Translations under genes and position numbers: made by a program | Notes under the pieces: generated by a model | What the model was told of the DNA's origin: nothing | The model's database searches: none | Seen by the model: only the letters and a program-made list of their open reading frames with translations | Shown here: positions 45,433-54,134 of the stretch, one piece after another | Layout of the letters: each line of letters begins with the position of its first letter | How positions within the stretch are numbered: position 1 is the first letter of the stretch | Source of the DNA: Marinomonas arctica | GTDB taxonomy: Bacteria; Pseudomonadota; Gammaproteobacteria; Pseudomonadales; Marinomonadaceae | Assembly: GCF_003259225.1 (NCBI RefSeq) | Contig: NZ_QHJF01000001.1 | Coordinates: 1 to 64,000 of the forward strand | Length of the DNA: 64,000 bases | Reading direction: 5' to 3'

Positions 45433-46521
45433 ATGTCTAGCAAAGTATCCAGTAACGCCTATTTGGAACTTCATAACATTCATCAATCCTTTGGCTCTCA
45501 TCAAGCATTGAAAGATGTTTCATTACATATTGCCGAAGGGGAATTTGTCTGTTTCTTAGGTCCTTCAGGGTGTGGCAAAACCAGCTTATTGCGAATCATT
45601 GCTGGCTTAGACACGCCAACCTCAGGTGTTCTCTTACAAGCGGGTAAGGACATAACCCACGCCCCAATCAAACACCGAGACTTCGGTATTGTCTTTCAAT
45701 CCTATGCGCTTTTTCCCAACTTAACCGTCGCTGACAACATCGCCTATGGCCTTGTATCCCAAAAGGTGTCCGTTAATGACCGCCGAGCTCGTGTCAAAGA
45801 GTTATTGGCTACCGTCGGCCTGTCAGGAAGCGAAAGCAAATACCCAGCGCAACTATCAGGTGGTCAACAACAACGCGTGGCGCTTGCCCGAGCGCTCGCC
45901 ACGTCCCCCGGATTATTGCTCCTCGACGAACCACTTTCTGCTTTAGACGCCAGAGTGCGTGCGCATCTGCGTCAAGAAATCAAACAATTGCAAGAAAAAT
46001 TGGGCGTCACAACCATCATGGTGACTCATGACCAAGAAGAAGCCCTGACCATGGCCGATCAAATCGTCGTGATGAACCAAGGCGTGATTGAACAAATTGG
46101 CTCGCCACAAAATGTTTATGCCCACCCACACTCCCCTTTTGTCGCCGAGTTTGTTGGTGAAATGAATTTTCTCAGTGCCGAAGTCACAGGCGCGGGACAG
46201 ATGCAATCCGGTCAATTAACACTGCATTGCGATCAATCCACTCACCTTATGCAGGGAGACAAAGCGCAGTTAGCTATTCGCCCAGAAGACGTGCGCTTCT
46301 CAACCAATCAACATGACAACAATACACTCAGCGCTCAGGTCATTCATCTAGAATTCTTGGGCTCACGGGTCCGTTCATTATTAAAACTGGACAACCACAA
46401 ACGCCCAATATTGGCCGATATTTCTATGAATGAAATGGCTAACTTACAGTTAAAACAAGGCCAAACCGTTCAGTGCCAGTTACCACAGGATCGTCTGCAT
46501 GTGTTTGGGGGTGCGGCATGA
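45433..46521 (+). CDS. phnT: ATPase of the 2-aminoethylphosphonate-type ABC importer
   Basis: A 362-residue ABC ATPase with Walker A GPSGCGKTS (about residues 41-49), Q-loop FQSYALFPNL, signature LSGGQQQR and Walker B LLLDEPLSALD. The C-terminal 110 residues form a TOBE domain (AIRPEDVRFS). It is the importer motor in the cytoplasm. Its stop overlaps the permease start (ATGA), so the two are coupled. Confidence 0.92.
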   Translation: MSSKVSSNAYLELHNIHQSFGSHQALKDVSLHIAEGEFVCFLGPSGCGKTSLLRIIAGLDTPTSGVLLQAGKDITHAPIKHRDFGIVFQSYALFPNLTVADNIAYGLVSQKVSVNDRRARVKELLATVGLSGSESKYPAQLSGGQQQRVALARALATSPGLLLLDEPLSALDARVRAHLRQEIKQLQEKLGVTTIMVTHDQEEALTMADQIVVMNQGVIEQIGSPQNVYAHPHSPFVAEFVGEMNFLSAEVTGAGQMQSGQLTLHCDQSTHLMQGDKAQLAIRPEDVRFSTNQHDNNTLSAQVIHLEFLGSRVRSLLKLDNHKRPILADISMNEMANLQLKQGQTVQCQLPQDRLHVFGGAA

Positions 46522-48236
46522 GTCAAACCATGACCAATAAAGCCACCCTCACGACAACCAAACGACCTTGGCTTGGACGTCGTAGCCTAGATGAATGGTC
46601 GCTTGGCGGTGTATTGATCATTGGCGTACTTGGGTTATTTATTTGTGTGGTCTTGCCGCTTTATACTCTGCTGTCTAAAAGTGTGCAAAACAGCGACGGA
46701 CAATTTGTCGGCTTAGCCAACTTTGCCCAATTTGTGTCCACTCCTAGCTTATTTAATTCCGTCAGTAACTCGTTATCGATTGCTTTAATATCGACCACCA
46801 TTGTGACCAGTCTGTCTTTTTTGGCTGCGTACGCCATTAGTCGTACCCGCATTCCGCTAAAAAACACCTTTCGCACCCTGTTGGTTTTGCCAATCTTAGC
46901 GCCGTCTTTGCTGCCTGCGATTAGCTTGGTGTATTTATTTGGTAACCAAGGGATTCTCAAAGAATTACTGATGGGAGAAAGCATTTACGGCCCCATCGGT
47001 ATCATTATCGGCTCCTGTTTCTGGACCTTTCCTCACGCCTTGATGATCATGTTAACCGCCCTCGCTAACACCGATGCGAGGTTATACGAATCCGCAGAAG
47101 CACTGGGCGCATCGCCCATGCGCACTTTTTTCACCGTCACACTGCCAGCAGCAAAATACGGCATCATCAGTGTGGCGTTTGTTATTTTCACTCTGGTGAT
47201 TACTGATTTTGGTGTGCCCAAAGTCATTGGCGGTCAATTCAATGTGCTCGCCACTGACATTTATAAACAAGTCATTGGCCAACAAAATTTTGAAATGGGT
47301 GCCGCTGTCAGTATCATACTCTTGTTACCTGCGATACTCACTTTTGCAACGGACCGTTGGCTACAACGCCGTCAGTCTGCACTGCTTACCTCCAAAGCCG
47401 TGCCGTGGACACCACCCGCTCGTCCCTTGGTTGATAAGGTGTTTCTCGGGCTTATGTGCTTCATATCGGCCTTTATAGTGAGCATTATCGCCATGGCCGT
47501 TTACGCCTCTTTGGTGACTTTTTGGCCTTATAATTTAAGCTTATCACTGAAAAATTATAACTTTGACCTTATGGACGGTGGCGGTTGGGCAGCCTATTGG
47601 AACTCTATCCAAATGGCATCCTATACGGCGATTATTGGTACCATTTTTATTTTTTTCCAATCGTACCTAGTCGCGAAAATGGCCGGTTTTGCTGTGCTTA
47701 AATGGCTTTTCCATCTGTTCGCCATTCTGCCGTTGGCGGTGCCCGGTTTGGTGTTGGGCCTAGCCTATATCTTCTTTTTCAACGCACCAGACAACCCACT
47801 CAATGGCATTTATGGCACTATGACTATTCTAGTGGTATGCACTATCAGCCACTTTTACACCGTCTGTCATTTAACCGCGACCACCGCACTCAAACAGATC
47901 GATGCCGAATTTGAAGCCGTGTCCGCGTCCCTTAAAGTGCCGCAAATCCTCACTTTTTGGCGTGTCTCCTTGCCAGTGTGTATGCCCGCGGTACTCGACA
48001 TAGCCAGTTACCTTTTTGTGAATGCCATGACGACAGTGTCAGCCTTAGTGTTTTTGTACTCATACAACACCAATTTGGCCTCTGTGGCCGTGTTAAACAT
48101 GGACGAAGCGGGTGATATCGCTCCGGCGGCAGCCATGGCGGTCATGATCATGCTGACCTGTATGGTCGCCCGCTTGATTCATTGGTTATTAGGCAGCGTA
48201 TTGCTCAAACATACGCAGCATTGGCGCCAACGCTAG
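46518..48236 (+). CDS. Fused double permease of the 2-aminoethylphosphonate-type ABC importer
   Basis: A 572-residue inner-membrane protein with two permease halves, each with an EAA loop (YESAEALGASPMRTFFTVTL, about 200-219, and DAEFEAVSASLKVPQILTFW, about 465-484). Single-chain permeases of this size belong to the PhnU2 group and match the upstream PhnS2/PhnT2. ATG 46518 overlaps the phnT stop; the longer frame lies inside phnT. The DMT gene is 12 bp downstream. Confidence 0.9.
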   Translation: MSQTMTNKATLTTTKRPWLGRRSLDEWSLGGVLIIGVLGLFICVVLPLYTLLSKSVQNSDGQFVGLANFAQFVSTPSLFNSVSNSLSIALISTTIVTSLSFLAAYAISRTRIPLKNTFRTLLVLPILAPSLLPAISLVYLFGNQGILKELLMGESIYGPIGIIIGSCFWTFPHALMIMLTALANTDARLYESAEALGASPMRTFFTVTLPAAKYGIISVAFVIFTLVITDFGVPKVIGGQFNVLATDIYKQVIGQQNFEMGAAVSIILLLPAILTFATDRWLQRRQSALLTSKAVPWTPPARPLVDKVFLGLMCFISAFIVSIIAMAVYASLVTFWPYNLSLSLKNYNFDLMDGGGWAAYWNSIQMASYTAIIGTIFIFFQSYLVAKMAGFAVLKWLFHLFAILPLAVPGLVLGLAYIFFFNAPDNPLNGIYGTMTILVVCTISHFYTVCHLTATTALKQIDAEFEAVSASLKVPQILTFWRVSLPVCMPAVLDIASYLFVNAMTTVSALVFLYSYNTNLASVAVLNMDEAGDIAPAAAMAVMIMLTCMVARLIHWLLGSVLLKHTQHWRQR

Positions 48237-48248
48237 GAGTCGCTTTAC

Positions 48249-49169
48249 ATGACGATAACCGCCATTATCTTGGTGCTTATTTCCACCTTTATGCACGCGG
48301 GCTGGAATTTCTTCGGAAAAAAAACCAGCCCCACATTGGGATTCTTTTTTCTCACCATGGTGGCGGGCACCGTGGTTTTTTCCCCAGTGGTGTTTTACCA
48401 CTGGTCACTGATACTGGCCCTCAATAACGACATTTTGATCTTGCTACTGTTAACAGGGTTGTTTCAGTCTTTCTATTTATGGGGATTGGCTGAAGCGTAT
48501 AAAGCTGGCGATATGTCAATTGCTTACCCTATCGCTCGTTCCTCGCCCTTAATCGTCGTGTGCATTTCCAGCTTTTTTCTTGGTCAGCAGCAAAACGTTT
48601 CCGCGCAAGCGGTAGTTGGGATCGTATTCATCGTCATCGGCTGTTTGTTTATCCCCTTACCAAGCTTTCGGGCCTTAAAACTCTCCAACTATCAAAACCG
48701 CACGACGGCTTTTGCTCTGGTCGCGGCGTTTGCGACCGCTGGGTACTCTTTAGTAGACAATCGTGCGACACAACTCATGCGAGGCTTAACCAACGACGCG
48801 GGCGACACGATTGCCAGCGCCAGTGAAGTGGCTTTGGTCTATGTCACCTTGCAAAGTGCGTTTTCCGTTATTTGGATGATAGCCATTGTATTAAGCACGC
48901 AAAAACAGCGTACGGAATTGTCCTTTCTGAGCCGAACCCAATGGCGCGCAGCACTGTTCACTGGGGCGCTCATGTTAGGAACCTACTCTCTGGTGATTTT
49001 AAGCATGGCCTTTGTGGATAACGTCAGCTACGTGGTGGCGTTTCGGCAATTAAGCATTCCACTGGGTGTACTCTTCGCGGTGATTGGCTTTGGAGAGTCA
49101 CTAAAAGGCCCCAAAATAATCGGCGTTGCCATTACGTTTATTGGCCTAATCGCCGTAGCACTGGGCTAG
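48249..49169 (+). CDS. EamA/DMT family transporter
   Basis: A 306-residue protein with about ten hydrophobic segments in two EamA repeats. The second contains RQLSIPLGVLFAVIGFGESL, typical of the family. AGGAG precedes the ATG, 12 bp after the permease gene, so it belongs to the same operon. It could export a by-product (for example an amine or amino acid) of phosphonate use, but this is inference. Confidence 0.87.
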   Translation: MTITAIILVLISTFMHAGWNFFGKKTSPTLGFFFLTMVAGTVVFSPVVFYHWSLILALNNDILILLLLTGLFQSFYLWGLAEAYKAGDMSIAYPIARSSPLIVVCISSFFLGQQQNVSAQAVVGIVFIVIGCLFIPLPSFRALKLSNYQNRTTAFALVAAFATAGYSLVDNRATQLMRGLTNDAGDTIASASEVALVYVTLQSAFSVIWMIAIVLSTQKQRTELSFLSRTQWRAALFTGALMLGTYSLVILSMAFVDNVSYVVAFRQLSIPLGVLFAVIGFGESLKGPKIIGVAITFIGLIAVALG

Positions 49170-49222
49170 CAAATTTCATTTCACATTGACCTATTTACTT
49201 AACACATTAATAAGGAACCACA

Positions 49223-49879
49223 ATGGCACTGGCATTTTTTGACCTTGATAACACACTGGTCGCAGGCGATACCGCCCAAGCGTTTGCGGAATACATGGCC
49301 GCAAATGAACTTCCCACCCCGATCGATTTTTTAGACATCAATCATGCTTACATGGCAGACTATGATGCAGGCAATTTAAACCTTGCAGATTACATGCGTT
49401 ATACCTTGTCGCCTTTATTTGGCTTAAACGCAGAAACAATAGCGGCTTTTATTGAGCGCTTCATTCAGGATGTTGTGGTGTCTATGACGCTGCCCAAAGC
49501 CCAAGCGTTAATTCAACAACACCAAGACGCTGGCGACGAGGTGGTCATTATTTCTGCCACAGGCATTCATCTCGTGGCACCTATTGCCCGCTACCTAGGC
49601 GTAAAACACGCGCTTGGCGTCGATATTGAAATTAAAAATGGTCACATTACTGGTGAATTAACGGGCGTTCCCACCTTTCGAGAAGGCAAAGTCACCCGTG
49701 CGCTACAATGGGCTCAAGAACAGGGCTACGAGATGACAGACACCTACTTCTACAGTGACTCCCATAATGATATCCCACTGCTGGAAAAAGCCCTTTACCC
49801 CGTAGCAGTAGACCCAGATCCTATTTTGGCCGCCACCGCACAAGCCAAAAACTGGCCCATCATCAGCCTAAGACAATAA
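49223..49879 (+). CDS. HAD-IB family hydrolase
   Basis: A 218-residue haloacid dehalogenase phosphatase. Motif I is FFDLDNTLVAG (Asp nucleophile and acid/base at residues 7 and 9), motif II is VVIISATG, motif III has Lys in REGKVTRAL, and motif IV is YSDSHNDIPLL. The alpha-helical cap between motifs I and II is the IB type, as in SerB. AAGGAACCACA precedes the ATG. It may end the phn-type operon (53 bp gap) and supply a phosphatase step; this is unproven. Confidence 0.87.
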   Translation: MALAFFDLDNTLVAGDTAQAFAEYMAANELPTPIDFLDINHAYMADYDAGNLNLADYMRYTLSPLFGLNAETIAAFIERFIQDVVVSMTLPKAQALIQQHQDAGDEVVIISATGIHLVAPIARYLGVKHALGVDIEIKNGHITGELTGVPTFREGKVTRALQWAQEQGYEMTDTYFYSDSHNDIPLLEKALYPVAVDPDPILAATAQAKNWPIISLRQ

Positions 49880-49978
49880 GCATCAAGCAAGCCTAAAGGC
49901 GCGACCTCTTTTTGTGATGTCGTGCTTTAGCGCGACAAGGCGTTATACTCAAGGAGAAAAATAACAGGGGAAACTAAA

Positions 49979-50413
49979 ATGTACCAAATTGGTGAACTGG
50001 CTAAAGCCTGTGGAATCAACCATGACACATTACGATTCTATGAAAAAAACGCCTTACTGACGCCTTCCCATCGTTCAGAATCTGGCTATCGTCTTTACAC
50101 AGAAAAAGACAAAGAGATTCTGCAGTTTATCTTACGAGCAAAATCGGTTGGCTTTACTCTTGCCGAAATCCGAGAGTTGTTATCGATTGAAATCGACAAA
50201 GCCAACAATGCCTGCGCCGATGTAAAAGTGCTGGTGGATACCAAACTCTCAGAAGTAGAAAAAAAACTCGCGGAACTAATACGCTTCCAAACATCGTTAC
50301 AACGCCTGTCCGATGCGTGCTGTGGCGGCACAGAAAGCGCCGAAGATTGCACCATACTTGAAGCCTTAGAATCCAATACCAACACGGTTCGTCACGAACA
50401 TCATCACAGTTAA
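49979..50413 (+). CDS. zntR: MerR family Zn(II)/Cd(II)/Pb(II)-responsive regulator
   Basis: A 144-residue regulator: winged HTH in MYQIGELAKACGINHDTLRF, then YEKNALLTPSHRSESGYRLY, a dimerisation helix, and a C-terminal metal loop with DACCGGTESAEDC. NNACADVKVLVD provides the third Cys seen in ZntR and CadR. The end is His-rich (HEHHHS). It should control a metal-export ATPase, which is not in the window; the divergent or downstream genes are unrelated. GGGGAAAC precedes the ATG. Confidence 0.9.
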   Translation: MYQIGELAKACGINHDTLRFYEKNALLTPSHRSESGYRLYTEKDKEILQFILRAKSVGFTLAEIRELLSIEIDKANNACADVKVLVDTKLSEVEKKLAELIRFQTSLQRLSDACCGGTESAEDCTILEALESNTNTVRHEHHHS

Positions 50414-50440
50414 TACCGCATAAGCCAGACAGAGCGCAGC

Positions 50441-50474
50441 GCAAAGCCGTTAAAACAGTGTTTAACGGCTTTGC
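50441..50474. terminator. Bidirectional terminator between zntR and the phosphodiesterase
   Basis: GCAAAGCCGTTAAA (50441-50454) pairs perfectly over 14 bp with TTTAACGGCTTTGC (50461-50474) around a six-base loop. It serves two convergent genes. Confidence 0.8.
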
Positions 50475-50486
50475 TTGATGGCGGCA

Positions 50487-51311
50487 TCAATCAATCAGTT
50501 TGTTGTTCTCATCAAAAAAGGGAAACGGTCCAGCCGATTTTTCTGCAGACTCAATGTAACTGATATGACTAACCACACTGTCGAGTTCAAGCTTGAACAA
50601 CTGAATCGCAGGCGGTTCAAGTGAAAACCGAGAGGGAGCATTAGGGTTTAAATCCAAGGTCACAGCATGACTATGGGAGGGTCCAACCCAAACCGGCAAC
50701 CCCTTCCATGTGGCGTATATAGCACGGTGTAAGTGCCCTGCGACCAACCCTTTGACTTGTCCATGATGTTGAAGCACTTGCCATAAATCCTCATCATTGA
50801 GAAGTTTTTGCACATCCATATGATCAATACCAACTTTCATTGGCGGATGATGGAGAAAAATCAACGTAGGCACAGCACTTTGCTCAGCAAGCGTGGTGTT
50901 TAACCAAGCTAATGATTCTGGCGTTAAACGCCCATAGGGCTTCCCCAACACAGAAGAGTCCAAACCAATCAAATGATAACCATCAAGCATTTGAGAAAAA
51001 TGACAATACTCGTAGTGATCAAAACTGGCAAAGCCATCAAAGGCGGCACGAAGGTGATCCCTGTGATCGTGGTTCCCTGGAATCACTTTGACAGGCGCTT
51101 TGAGCTTTCTTAACTCGGGTACCAATACAGCGTATTCTTCCGGCGTACCAAAGTCCCCAAGATCCCCTGTTACCACCACCCAATCAGGCTGAGGTGATAA
51201 GCGATTAATATGACTGACGGCATTTTTTAAGCACTGTAAGGTATCCACTTTTTGATAGGCTATTTTGCCATTTTTTTTGATATGTAAATCGGTCAATTGT
51301 GCGATCAACAT
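50487..51311 (-). CDS. Metallophosphoesterase of the GpdQ/CpdA class III type
   Basis: A 274-residue binuclear metal phosphodiesterase. Motifs are intact: QLTDLHI (residues 5-11), GDLGD, GNHDHRDH, LHHPP and GHLHRA. Relatives cleave glycerophosphodiesters or 3',5'-cyclic nucleotides. It overlaps the ABC ATPase gene by seven bases, so it belongs to the importer operon. This favours an imported phosphodiester as substrate over a signalling cyclic nucleotide. Confidence 0.88.
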   Translation of the reverse strand: MLIAQLTDLHIKKNGKIAYQKVDTLQCLKNAVSHINRLSPQPDWVVVTGDLGDFGTPEEYAVLVPELRKLKAPVKVIPGNHDHRDHLRAAFDGFASFDHYEYCHFSQMLDGYHLIGLDSSVLGKPYGRLTPESLAWLNTTLAEQSAVPTLIFLHHPPMKVGIDHMDVQKLLNDEDLWQVLQHHGQVKGLVAGHLHRAIYATWKGLPVWVGPSHSHAVTLDLNPNAPSRFSLEPPAIQLFKLELDSVVSHISYIESAEKSAGPFPFFDENNKLID

Positions 51312-52411
51312 GGCATATCCTCCGTTTCTTTTGTTGGCAACAGAACCACACGCAAAGGCGGAACCAATAAACCGACTCGGTCTCCTCGGCTATAACGTTT
51401 TCGTTCAAAACAATCTACATGCAGCAATTCGGTCACACCTTCAACACTTACCAATACACGTGTTCTGTCTCCTAAAAACACACTATGAAAGACCGCGCCT
51501 TTTAGGGTGGCGTCTTCAAATGCTATTAAACGCATGTCTTCAGGACGAGTCATACAACGCAGCCGTTCGCCTTCTTTATGGGTGGAATACAAGGCTTCAG
51601 GTAACGCCATAAAATTTGATTTAAACGACAGAGCTTGGCCATGCAACAGACCATCGAAATGATTCATCTGACCAATAAAGTTGGCGACAAATTCGCTTTT
51701 AGGCGACAAATAAATGTCCTCTGCTGTGCCAATTTGCGCAATGTCACCGCGATCCAAAACAGCAATACGGTCTCCCATTGCCATGGCTTCTTCCTGATCG
51801 TGTGTCACATAAACAGCCGTGATGCCTAAACGTTTTAACAAGGCATTAATGTCCGTTCGTAAACGCTTTTTCAGCAAAGCATCTAAGGCAGACAAAGGTT
51901 CATCAAGCAACAGCACTTCGGGCTCAGTAATAATCGCACGTGCCAACGCAACACGCTGACGCTGACCACCAGACAGTTGATCAATACCACGCTCGGCATA
52001 AGGCTCCAAATCAAAGAGAGTCAGCATTTCTTGGACTTTTTTCTCTTTTAACGCTTTGCTTTCACCGCGCACGCGCAAACCATAAGCAATGTTTTCGCTC
52101 ACATTCATATTGGGAAATAAAGCATAGGATTGAAACACCATACCAACACGGCGCTGTTCAATGGCAATACTGGTTACATCTCGATCACCAAACAAAATTT
52201 GACCGCCTTGATCGCAAAACTCCAAACCTGCGATAAGGCGTAACGTCGTGGTTTTGCCACAGCCAGAAGGGCCAAGTAACACTAAAATTTCCCCTTTTTC
52301 AATATGAAGATCCAAGGGTTTTAAAGCCAGTGTGCCATCAGAAAAGGTTTTCTGAACCTGCTTTAAAGTAATGGCCACACTTGTTGATGCATTATTCATT
52401 GGGTTACTCAT
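51305..52411 (-). CDS. ATPase of the second (LacI-linked) ABC importer
   Basis: A 368-residue ABC ATPase: Walker A GPSGCGKTT, Q-loop FQSYALFPNM, signature LSGGQRQR, Walker B LLLDEPLSALD, and a C-terminal TOBE region (TRPEDMRLI). It is similar to spermidine/iron/phosphonate-type importer motors. It lies 38 bp after the second permease gene and overlaps the phosphodiesterase gene. Confidence 0.9.
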   Translation of the reverse strand: MSNPMNNASTSVAITLKQVQKTFSDGTLALKPLDLHIEKGEILVLLGPSGCGKTTTLRLIAGLEFCDQGGQILFGDRDVTSIAIEQRRVGMVFQSYALFPNMNVSENIAYGLRVRGESKALKEKKVQEMLTLFDLEPYAERGIDQLSGGQRQRVALARAIITEPEVLLLDEPLSALDALLKKRLRTDINALLKRLGITAVYVTHDQEEAMAMGDRIAVLDRGDIAQIGTAEDIYLSPKSEFVANFIGQMNHFDGLLHGQALSFKSNFMALPEALYSTHKEGERLRCMTRPEDMRLIAFEDATLKGAVFHSVFLGDRTRVLVSVEGVTELLHVDCFERKRYSRGDRVGLLVPPLRVVLLPTKETEDMPC

Positions 52412-52449
52412 CTTGTTTATTCATCTTCTTTATTCATGAATGCGGTTAA

Positions 52450-53238
52450 CTATGCGGTACGCTTAGGTTTACGGTTCAACCATTGCGCCGCCATCAATAA
52501 AGGCAAAATCATGCCGAGAAAAATCAGCGTGTAAGCGGAACTGACTTCCAAGCGCATAGAGGCATAAGAATCCGCTAAACCAACTGGCAAGGTCTTCGTC
52601 AAAGGCGTATGCAGCATCCACGTCAGGTTAAATTCCCCAGCGGACAAGGTCAGTGTCATCAAGACACCACTGACAATGCCAGTTTTACAGTTGGGCACGA
52701 TGATATGAAAAAAGCGCTGCCAAAAACTTGCCCCTAAACTGGCCGCCCCTTCTTCTAACACACGAAAATTGATACTTTGTAATACCGCCAATACCGACTT
52801 CACCATGAACGGCAACGTAAAAATCACATGCCCTACTAAGATAAATAGCCAGCTCATACGAAACTCACTGATTCCGCCATAAACCGAAATCAAGCCAAGC
52901 GCAATCGCCATACCCGGTATAGCAATTGGCAGCGTCAAACATTCATCCAAAAACGCTGACAACTTACTGCGTGTTCGGGCTAAATAGTAAGCACAAGGCA
53001 CCCCCACGCAGAGATTCACCAGAGTGGTCACCAAAGCAATATTGATGGTTAACCAAATGGTATCGGAATACAGCCCCCATACTTGGTAGACCCAACGCAA
53101 CGTCAAACCACTCTTAACACCAACAAAATAGTTATTGGTAAGACCGGCGGTGATCGACATAAAAATTGGCACAATCAGGAAAGCACAAACCAACAAGGTA
53201 AAAGCAAGCTGAAAATAAAACGACATCCCTTTTTTCAT
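52450..53238 (-). CDS. Permease 2 of the LacI-linked ABC importer
   Basis: A 262-residue inner-membrane protein with six hydrophobic segments and the EAA loop EEGAASLGASFWQRFFHIIV. ATG 53238 follows the upstream permease stop by one base and has GGGAGG at good spacing, so I use it over the longer frame. It forms a heterodimer with the upstream permease. Confidence 0.9.
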   Translation of the reverse strand: MKKGMSFYFQLAFTLLVCAFLIVPIFMSITAGLTNNYFVGVKSGLTLRWVYQVWGLYSDTIWLTINIALVTTLVNLCVGVPCAYYLARTRSKLSAFLDECLTLPIAIPGMAIALGLISVYGGISEFRMSWLFILVGHVIFTLPFMVKSVLAVLQSINFRVLEEGAASLGASFWQRFFHIIVPNCKTGIVSGVLMTLTLSAGEFNLTWMLHTPLTKTLPVGLADSYASMRLEVSSAYTLIFLGMILPLLMAAQWLNRKPKRTA

Positions 53239-53239
53239 C

Positions 53240-54052
53240 TCAACCTCCCATCCCCAATGACGAACCACCTTGGCGACGGGCGATGGTCAAACACAGCCAA
53301 GTGATAAAACCTAGGATCAAGCTCAGCGCCGCCGCCATGGCAAAGTTCGCATTCAATGTAAACTCGGTATAAATCGTCATCGGCAATACATTTAAGTTGG
53401 TTGCCAAAGTAAACGCCGTACCAAACGCCCCCATAGAAGTGGCAAAACAAATTGAGCCTGAGGAAATCAACCCCGGCGTTAATGCTGGCAACGTCACATC
53501 TCGCAATAACTGCCAGCGATTAGCACCTAACGAGCGACCCGCCTCGATCAAGTTATGATCCAACTTCTCTGCCGCGCCCATTACGGTGAGAACAACGCGA
53601 GGAATAGAGAAATACAAATAGCCAATAAACAAACCCGCAATAGAATAAGCAAGCGTCCAACGTTCACCGGTTAACGCTAAGCCAAGTTCTGCAAACAAAC
53701 CTTGTCGACCTGCCAGCATGATGACAAAAAAACCAATCACCACACCGGGAAACACCAAAGGAAAGCTCAACATAGCAACCAGTATCGATTTGCCTCTGAA
53801 CGCATGGCGAGTCAAAAATAGCCCCACAATAGTCGCAATCACCAAACTGGTAATGGTCACCACTGCAGACAGTAAAAAAGTCGACCCAAGACTTTTTAAA
53901 TACACCGGCTTGGTCAAAATATACCAGTAGCTGATGCCATGTTGCTCAGTCAGTGACAGCCATAGCAGCTTTGCCATTGGCAATAAAAAAAATGCCAGAC
54001 TGACAATTAACGCGGGAATAATGAGTAGAAGATATTGCTTATTTTGCTTCAT
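53240..54052 (-). CDS. Permease 1 of the LacI-linked ABC importer
   Basis: A 270-residue inner-membrane protein with six helices and the EAA loop IEAGRSLGANRWQLLRDVTL. The pair of separate permeases differs from the fused permease of the phn-type system at 46.5 kb and resembles PhnU/PhnV of the Salmonella-type 2-AEP importer as well as polyamine and iron importers. It lies 82 bp after the binding-protein gene, with a terminator between. Confidence 0.9.
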   Translation of the reverse strand: MKQNKQYLLLIIPALIVSLAFFLLPMAKLLWLSLTEQHGISYWYILTKPVYLKSLGSTFLLSAVVTITSLVIATIVGLFLTRHAFRGKSILVAMLSFPLVFPGVVIGFFVIMLAGRQGLFAELGLALTGERWTLAYSIAGLFIGYLYFSIPRVVLTVMGAAEKLDHNLIEAGRSLGANRWQLLRDVTLPALTPGLISSGSICFATSMGAFGTAFTLATNLNVLPMTIYTEFTLNANFAMAAALSLILGFITWLCLTIARRQGGSSLGMGG

Positions 54053-54096
54053 AAAAAAATGTCATTATCAGGTGACTTAAACAGGATCCAGTGCAC

Positions 54097-54123
54097 AAAA
54101 GAGCGGCCTACATACCGCTCTTT
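54097..54123 (-). terminator. Partial terminator between the binding protein and permease genes
   Basis: AAAGAGCGG (54098-54106) pairs perfectly with CCGCTCTTT (54115-54123) around an eight-base loop. The minus strand continues TTTTG. It sits directly after the binding-protein gene, as in the phn-type cluster. Confidence 0.75.
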
Positions 54124-54134
54124 CCATCATGGAA

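Noticed and set aside
49919..49936. GTCGTGC/GCGCGAC hairpin before zntR as a MerR-type operator
   Set aside because: It does not match the ZntR/CadR dyad and does not sit between recognisable -35 and -10 elements.
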